From Eublepharis macularius (taxonomy: Eukaryota > Chordata > Lepidosauria > Squamata > Eublepharidae): a stretch of DNA of 64,000 nucleotides. The position numbers and the translations under genes were made by a program. Below, piece after piece: positions 58,410 through 64,000 of this stretch; the first letter of the stretch is position 1; each line of letters begins with the position of its first letter. The notes beneath the pieces are model-generated. The model did not search any database and was not told the origin of the DNA. It worked only from the letters and a program-made list of their open reading frames with translations. The stretch lies in assembly GCF_028583425.1 (NCBI RefSeq), contig NC_072797.1, forward strand, positions 24,214,001 through 24,278,000. Direction: 5' to 3'.

Positions 58410-58760
58410 GATGTGGGGAAGCAAGGCTGTTCCTACCATTGAGCTATGTTCTACCATATGGGGAAGCAAAGCTGTTCTACCACTGAGCTATGTTCTACCA
58501 TGTGGGGAAGCAAAGCTGTCCTACCACTGAGCTATGTTCTACCATGTGGGGAAGCACGGCTGTTCTACCATTGAGCTATGTTCTACCATGTGGGGAAGCA
58601 CGGCTATTCTACCATTGAGCTATGTTCTACCATGTGGGGAAGCAAAGCTGTCCTACCACTGAGCTATGTTCTACCATGTGGGGAAGCATGGCTGTACCAC
58701 TGAGCTATGTTCTACCATGTGGGGAAGCACGGCTGTTCTACCACTGAGCTATGCTCTCTG
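58410..58760. repeat. 44-bp minisatellite, about 8 units
   Basis: The word GAGCTATGTTCTACCAT recurs at 58441, 58485, 58529, 58573, 58617, 58661 and 58702, and GAGCTATGCTCT at 58746. The spacing is 44 bp throughout except one 41-bp unit. Units read ...GTGGGGAAGCACGGCTGTTC TACCACT. The unit edge CTACCACTGAGCTATG resembles the reversed A-box end of a tRNA SINE, a possible origin. It sits about 100 bp from a LIFR exon. Confidence 0.9.
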
Positions 58761-58861
58761 CCCATCACTGGCACTTCCATTTGCAAGGTCAGTCTTCTAT
58801 GAAAACAAAGCAAAAAACCAAACCCCTTACTCCTATGGAAGTGAAATACCATTTTTCTTAC

Positions 58862-59041
58862 CAGATTTGATCACAGCTTGTGTCACATTGGAAGGAAATG
58901 TTTCCCAATCAACAACACAGGGTTCTGGCCCAGGAGCATGACACCATCTTACTGTGTAGCCACAGGTAACTTCAGAATCAGGGGGCCACGCAATGGAAAC
59001 GCCATCCCCTACTGCAAAACCGTCTTCTGTTGGAGCACTAC
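58862..59041 (-). CDS. LIFR: LIFR coding exon: penultimate fibronectin-III domain
   Basis: A 180-nt exon on the - strand, acceptor TGTCTCAG| and donor ATCTG|GTAAGA. It reads SAPTEDGFAVGDGVSIAWPP, then DSEVTCGYTVRWCHAPGPEP and CVVDWETFPSNVTQAVIKS. GDGVSI.WP and CGY.V.WC with CxxDW are LIFR hallmarks; the cysteines probably pair. This is the most 5' LIFR exon I can support. The remaining ectodomain exons and the promoter lie beyond 64000. Confidence 0.94.
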
Positions 59042-59279
59042 CTGAGACATGGAGAGAGTCAAAAATTAACTCCCTGAGACCCTCTTAATGTATTCACTTA
59101 TTTAGACCCTTCTTTTCCAGTCTGCTCAATACAAATTCACAGAAAACAAGCACAACATCGTACCCCTGATGCCTAGCAAGTCCACCTTCTAAAATTAAAG
59201 CTGTAACAAAACTATCCATTCAGAACGTCATATGGGGCCTCTTTCCAGAGTCGCTCAGCTTCACATTTCAGTATCTATC

Positions 59280-59935
59280 CCGCAGCCTCATATGTTCCAT
59301 TCCTGAGCCAGGGGATTGACCAGGCAATGGCTGGATAGATTCAAGCTTTACTGGATGAGGCAAATTGTTCAGATCCTTTTCAACTTGATTTCAGGCCTGG
59401 TTGTGGTACTGGAATGGTCTTGGTCACTCTGGTAGATGACCTACATTGGGAAACGGACAGAGGGAGTATGATTGTGTTGATTCTCCCAGACCTCTCACTG
59501 ATTTTTGAGACCGTTGATCATGGTATCCTTCTAGGCCATCTTTCCAAGTTGGGAATGGAAGGGATCTTTGGAGGCCCTAATTCAGGTTTTCCCCACCTTC
59601 TGAGATTAGACGGTTGGCAAATATACGTGTAACCCAAGAGAGGGCCTTCTCAGTAGCTGCACCAGAATCTCTCTCCTCAGAAAGACTCGCCTGTCCCCTT
59701 CTGTTTCCATCTTCCACCAGCAAGTGAAGACTTCATTTCATCCGGCGTTTCTTCAGCAATCCTTCTTTCATGCCCAGTTTTAATTATTGTTTTAATGTTT
59801 TTGTATGTGGATTTTAGTTTGGTTCTGGTGAAGTATTTTGTTTGGTTTTAACGGTTTTTAAAATGTACTTTTATTATGTACGTTTTTAATCTGTTAGCTT
59901 TCTTAGTGGTCCAGATGAGGGCATAAAGACAGGAT
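59280..59935 (+). repeat. L2-type LINE fragments
   Basis: 59400-59560 encodes a decayed reverse transcriptase patch (VTLVDDLHWETDRGS, then LPDLSLIFETVDHGILLGHL), whose consensus is LLDLSAAFDTVDH. 59636-59935 gives the LINE 3' end (AGGGCCTTCTCAGTAGCTGC, then CAAGTGAAGAC, TTTTAATTATTGTTTTAATG). Confidence 0.65.
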
Positions 59936-60387
59936 ATATCATAGTGGTAGGGTTGTTAATCTGCTCTCTGCTCACTTGAATCCCACTACTGCCATGAGCT
60001 TAGACAGTGCCTTGGTTAAGCCACTTCTCTCAGCCCTAGCTCCCCAGCAATATTATGGGAGTAATGATAACATTGATCTTGTTCAGTGGGGTACTAATGC
60101 AGTTGGGTACTGCTCTGAGTGGGCTACTAATCTGTCAAGAACAGTATATAAGCAAAGTTATTATTATTCTAAATATCCTCTTAATTGCTGCTTTCATTTC
60201 CTTCAGCCGGAAAACATAATGCCTTTTTAATGAAAGGGGCAGAAGAGGCAGGCCCATATAGCTACAGGAGGGATGTTTAGTACAGCATTCATTTCTTACT
60301 GAAGACAAACGGAAGTTAGAGATCTCAGCAGTTCTGTTCCCATTACCTTATTCCATGGCCAAAAGAGTCTGCAAAAGGGATCCCAAT

Positions 60388-60764
60388 TAGAGGTGGGCAC
60401 GAACCAAAATACAAACCAAAACTTGTGACAGACCAGGCTGGTTTGTGGTTTGTGAACCAGCGGTTCATCGGATCCCATTTCTGATGAACTACCACGAACT
60501 TTAGGCTGGTTCGTTTGGTTCATTTTTCAGTTCATCACTGCAGACAGCCTGGTGTTGATCAATCAGTTTCCTAGGCAACAGGGGATGGACTTCCTGCAGA
60601 CCTTCTGCTGACCTGGAAGTGGTGATTTGCTGGCCCAGAAGTCACATTTTCACGAACCAAAACGAGCCAATTCGTGAACTGGGGCAGGTTCGTGAAAGTT
60701 CATGAAATGTGATGAACCATGAACCACCAGGTTTGTTTTTTTTTCTGGTTAGTGCCCATCTCTA
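60388..60764. mobile_element. hAT-type MITE, TAGAGGTGGGCAC family, copy 2
   Basis: 377 bp between perfect 8-bp duplications ATCCCAAT (60380-60387 and 60765-60772). Ends TAGAGGTGGGCACGAACC and AGTGCCCATCTCTA. The interior is collinear with the copy at 3777, sharing GAACCAG, CACTGCAGACAG, TCAATCAGTTTCC and GCAGACCTTCTGCT blocks. Confidence 0.87.
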
Positions 60765-61739
60765 ATCCCAATCACAATACACACAATTTTTTTTACAGAT
60801 GGACAGAGTTGCATAATTACCATTATGTCTGTCTAGGCCTGTTGAAGCAATTAAGCTCCTACGCCCAAACATTTATAAAAATGTTATAGCATACACAAAG
60901 GTATTTTCTTAACAAGATTACAAGATTGCTTGCACTGGAGCATCTGCAAGTAAATCAGATTTAGTTCTATTATAAACTCACAGGGACTATACTGGCTTCA
61001 ATTCAGATTTTCCAGCTTTCTGTTAAGAATCATTTTGGATAAATAGGACTGTGGAGCAAGCTGCCATATTTAGTCAAAAGGAAGATAATCCCTGAATGTA
61101 AACAACCTCCCCACAAAAACCTGTTATACACAGAAACTTGTATTCAACTGGACATAACTGTAACTTGTATGCAAATGTAAGACACCACCACTCCTCTTTT
61201 GATAGCATGTCTGGGGGGGAAAACTAGTCTTGCAATTGAGCACATATAATATATTTCTTAACCAAAACAAACTATATGAAAACAAGTTCCACTGGTAAAT
61301 AAGTATTATTTCATGTAGTACCATCAATAGTTCTTAACAGCAAATGCCTACATTTTCCCTTTCTTCTCTATGATTTTTTTTCAGTAGCAAATGTAATCCT
61401 TAGATTGTTGTCCCATTAGCAGCTCAGCCTGGAACACTGACAAATATCAAATATAGACTTGAATTGGCATATAAACAGGAGCTTACTGCGATGATGTTTA
61501 TTTCAAGCTACCAGACGCATATCACAAGTGGAATTTGTAAGTGTATGGAAACTAGCAAATCATCCATCTCAAAGAACCCAGATGAAACAGGCAAATCCCA
61601 CTAGAACCTACTCACAAGAAAGTGTACCTAGAATTGCATCTGTTCAGTGAAAGACTCAGAAGTTGAAATATTTGCCAAATATAGCTAGCCCACACAGAAA
61701 ATTCAGTCTTGCATAACTTTACTCTTAAGCAGGGCTTTT

Positions 61740-61951
61740 TTTAAATGGAATGCAGTGGAAAGGAGTTCCGGAACCTCTTGAAAATGGTCACGTGGCTGGT
61801 GGCCCCGCCCCCTGATCTCCAGACAGAGGGGAGTTTAGATTGTCCTCCGCAAATTCCCCTCTGTCTGGAGATCAGGGGGCGGGGCCACCAGCCATGTGAC
61901 CATTTTCTCCAAGGGCAACCCACCACCTCTTTTCCCAGAAAAAAAGCCCTG
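61740..61951. mobile_element. hAT-type foldback MITE, CAGGGCTTTTTT family, copy 3
   Basis: 212 bp, the shortest of three copies, flanked by CTCTTAAG and CTCTTGAG (8 bp, one mismatch). It keeps both ends and the central inverted arms but lacks much of the 3' part. It lies beyond the last LIFR exon found here, in LIFR intron sequence. Confidence 0.87.
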
Positions 61952-62482
61952 CTCTTGAGTAAGTTCCACTGATTTCAGTGCCTTACCTGCCTTGCTATAT
62001 GCAGCTGTTAGTCAGAAGTGAAATATTTTGGTCAGACCTGTCTTTAAGCTACTGCCTCTGTTTCAAACCACTTGTGAAACTCACAACACAATTAAAATGA
62101 AATCAAATACATCATTCTCTCTTCTCGGCCTCTGAAGTATTCATAGAATGCACAAAATGCAGTTCAAAAAGAAGCTGCCAGCTTACTCCTCACGCAGCTT
62201 TCTGTATGAGTCACACTTCATGACTACAATCCATGACTCAAGATGCCTCAGAAATGAGTTACAGTGTGGGTAATGCAGAGAGAGAAATTAATTCAAAGTT
62301 TGTTTCTAAGTAGAGTCTGACAAGGAATAAGAATCATCAGCTGTTCGCTTAGCTCACAACCTCAGAAAGTTGGCCCTGACAACATTAGTCAATAAGAGGT
62401 TACTGTATTTTATTTATACAGCTGCCATTTTGTTTACACAATAGGTTGGAACCTATCGTTTTTTTCCACTGGACAAAACTGG

Positions 62483-62733
62483 AGAGCCAGTTTGGTGTAG
62501 CGATTAAGAGCGTGGGACTCTAATCTGGAAAACTGGGTTTGATTCCCCACTTCTCCGCTTGAAGCCAGCTAGATGACCTTGGGTCAGTCACAGCTTCTAG
62601 GCACTCTCTGACCCACCCACCTCACAGGGTGATTATTGTTGCAGGGATAATAACATACTTTGTAAACCGCTCTGAGTGGGTGTTAAGTTGTCCTGAAAGG
62701 CGGTATACAAATCAAATGTTTTATATTATATTA
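62483..62733 (+). repeat. tRNA-derived SINE (TTTGGTGTAG family), best-preserved copy
   Basis: GAGCCAGTTTGGTGTAGCGA, GGGTTTGATTCCCCACTTC, GACCTTGGGTCAGTCACAGC, GTAAACCGCTCTGAGTGGG and GAAAGGCGGTATACAAAT all in order. Few changes, so it is likely the youngest of the family here. Confidence 0.85.
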
Positions 62734-63267
62734 GGCTCTTTCCTAAAAGGATTGCGGACTCAACATGGACAAGAGCCAAGAGAGATGGGAGCTGCAGCGA
62801 GGATGGGAACTGGGCGAGTAAAGGAAGAAAAACTGTAAGATTGAATTCAGTATAAGCAAATGAATGCATGATGGAGCTAGAGGGGTCACCTAGCATATAG
62901 GAGCTTCAATGACATTCAGTTGTGTTAAGCTATATTTGGGTTTTTCAAGCTTCCTACTCTGAGAGAAATCCTCCCACCTCAACCACTCTACCAGTACCTG
63001 GACAGGCGATTATGAAACGTGATCTAAAGAACATCCTCATTTCAGGCAGAGCCCTAGGTAGGCCAGTATCACTACTTCCACTCATGCAGTTTTGGGAAAT
63101 TCACTGTCTTCTTCACTTCCAGCCTTATAAAAATTAAAGAGCCTTGTTACAGAGGGTGTTTTGATCATTTTATTCCCTGAAATGGAGTGTTTTTAAAATT
63201 TTATTGTTTGCTTTATTGCCCTGCTTTGTTGCTGTACTTGATGAATCATTGTCAGTGTTAACTGGTT

Positions 63268-64000
63268 TCTAAGAACATAAGAGAAGCCATGTTGGATCAG
63301 GCCAATGGCCCATCCAGTCCAACACTCCGTGTCACCCAGTGTCCAAAAAACCAGGTGTCGTCAGGAGGTCTGCCAGTGGGGAAGGGACACTAGAAGCCCT
63401 CCCACTGATTGCCCCCTGACAAACACCTAGAATACAGTGCATCACTGCCCTAGACAGAGAGTTCCATCTATGTATTGTGGCTAATAGCCACTGATGGACC
63501 TCTGCTCCATATGTTTATCCAATCCCCTCTTGAAGCTGACTATGCTTGAAGCTGCCACCACCTCCTGTGGCAGTGAATTCCAAGTGTTAGTCACCCTTTG
63601 GGTCAAGAAGTACTTCCTTTTATCCGTTCTAACCCGACTGCTCAGCAGTTTCATTGAGTGCCCACAAGTTCCTGTATTGTGAGAAAGGGAGAAAAATACT
63701 TCTCTCTCTACCTTCTCTATCCCATGCATAATCTTGTAAACCTCTATCATGTCGCCCCTCAGCCGTCGTTTCTCCAAGCTGAAGAGCCCTAAGCGCTTTA
63801 ACCTTTCTTCATAGGGGAAGTGTTCTATCCCTTTAATCATTCTCGTTTCCCTTTTCTGCACTTTTTCCAGTGCTATAATACTTTTTTTGAGGTGTGGTGA
63901 CCAGAATTGTAAACAGTATTCCAAAAGAGGCCATACCATTGATTTATACAGGGGCATTATGATACTGAGTTTTTAATACCTCTTGTTTACTGTAGACAAG
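63268..64000 (-). mobile_element. CR1 LINE, ORF2 3' part, runs to the window edge
   Basis: The - strand is open for about 158 codons (63957 to 63481). It reads MPLYKSMVWPLLEYCLQFWS, PHLKKSIIALEKVQKRETRM and IKGIEHFPYEERLKRLGLFS, then LEKRRLRGDMIEVYKIMHGI. This is the conserved C-terminal region of CR1 reverse transcriptase proteins. The 3' end, toward 63270, reads AGAACATAAGAGAAGCCATG on the + strand and then non-coding tail. The intact frame suggests a fairly young copy. Confidence 0.85.

Noticed and set aside
59414-59632. Open frame with DLSLIFETVDHGILL
   Set aside because: This is a decayed L2-type reverse transcriptase patch, already covered as a LINE fragment rather than a host gene.
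60815-60845. Possible further LIFR exon donor on the - strand
   Set aside because: A GTAATT word is present, but no upstream acceptor or receptor-like translation could be found, so no exon was called beyond 59041.

Overview
This is a piece of a squamate reptile genome, possibly a gecko (the order is well supported, the family is a guess). It is spliced, intron-rich, AT-rich DNA full of repeats typical of squamates: a 5S-rRNA-headed SINE with a Bov-B-like tail, several tRNA-derived SINEs, L2, CR1 and L1 LINEs, Penelope-like elements, hAT-type MITEs and a Copia LTR retrotransposon.

Two host genes lie tail to tail. On the + strand, 3.2-33.8 kb holds the last exons of EGFLAM (pikachurin, a synaptic matrix protein that binds dystroglycan). 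They encode the end of the second laminin-G domain, the third EGF module and the whole third laminin-G domain, about 324 codons ending in a stop at 33801-33803. A 24-nt cassette micro-exon at 17770-17793 fits the reading frame with or without it. On the - strand, 42.6-59.0 kb holds the last seven coding exons of LIFR (leukaemia inhibitory factor receptor): two-plus membrane-proximal fibronectin-III regions, the transmembrane helix, box 1 and the cytoplasmic tail with three YxxQ STAT3-type motifs. Its 5' exons lie beyond the window. The EGFLAM-LIFR convergent order matches mammals. The 8.8 kb between the two stop codons is probably mostly 3' UTR, the larger share being LIFR's.

The large intron of EGFLAM (8.0-23.7 kb) carries a three-level nest: a 5'-truncated L1 tail (14-bp target duplication), into which a Copia element inserted (5-bp duplication AGGTG, two LTRs), into whose gag region a 5'-truncated Penelope-like element inserted (14-bp duplication). 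The Penelope copy keeps its GIY-YIG endonuclease and, near its 3' end, a hammerhead ribozyme core. The rest of the window is introns and UTRs with MITEs, SINEs, a large palindrome, a GC-rich repeat of unknown type and a 44-bp minisatellite. No complete RNA gene, CRISPR array or prokaryote-type system is present.
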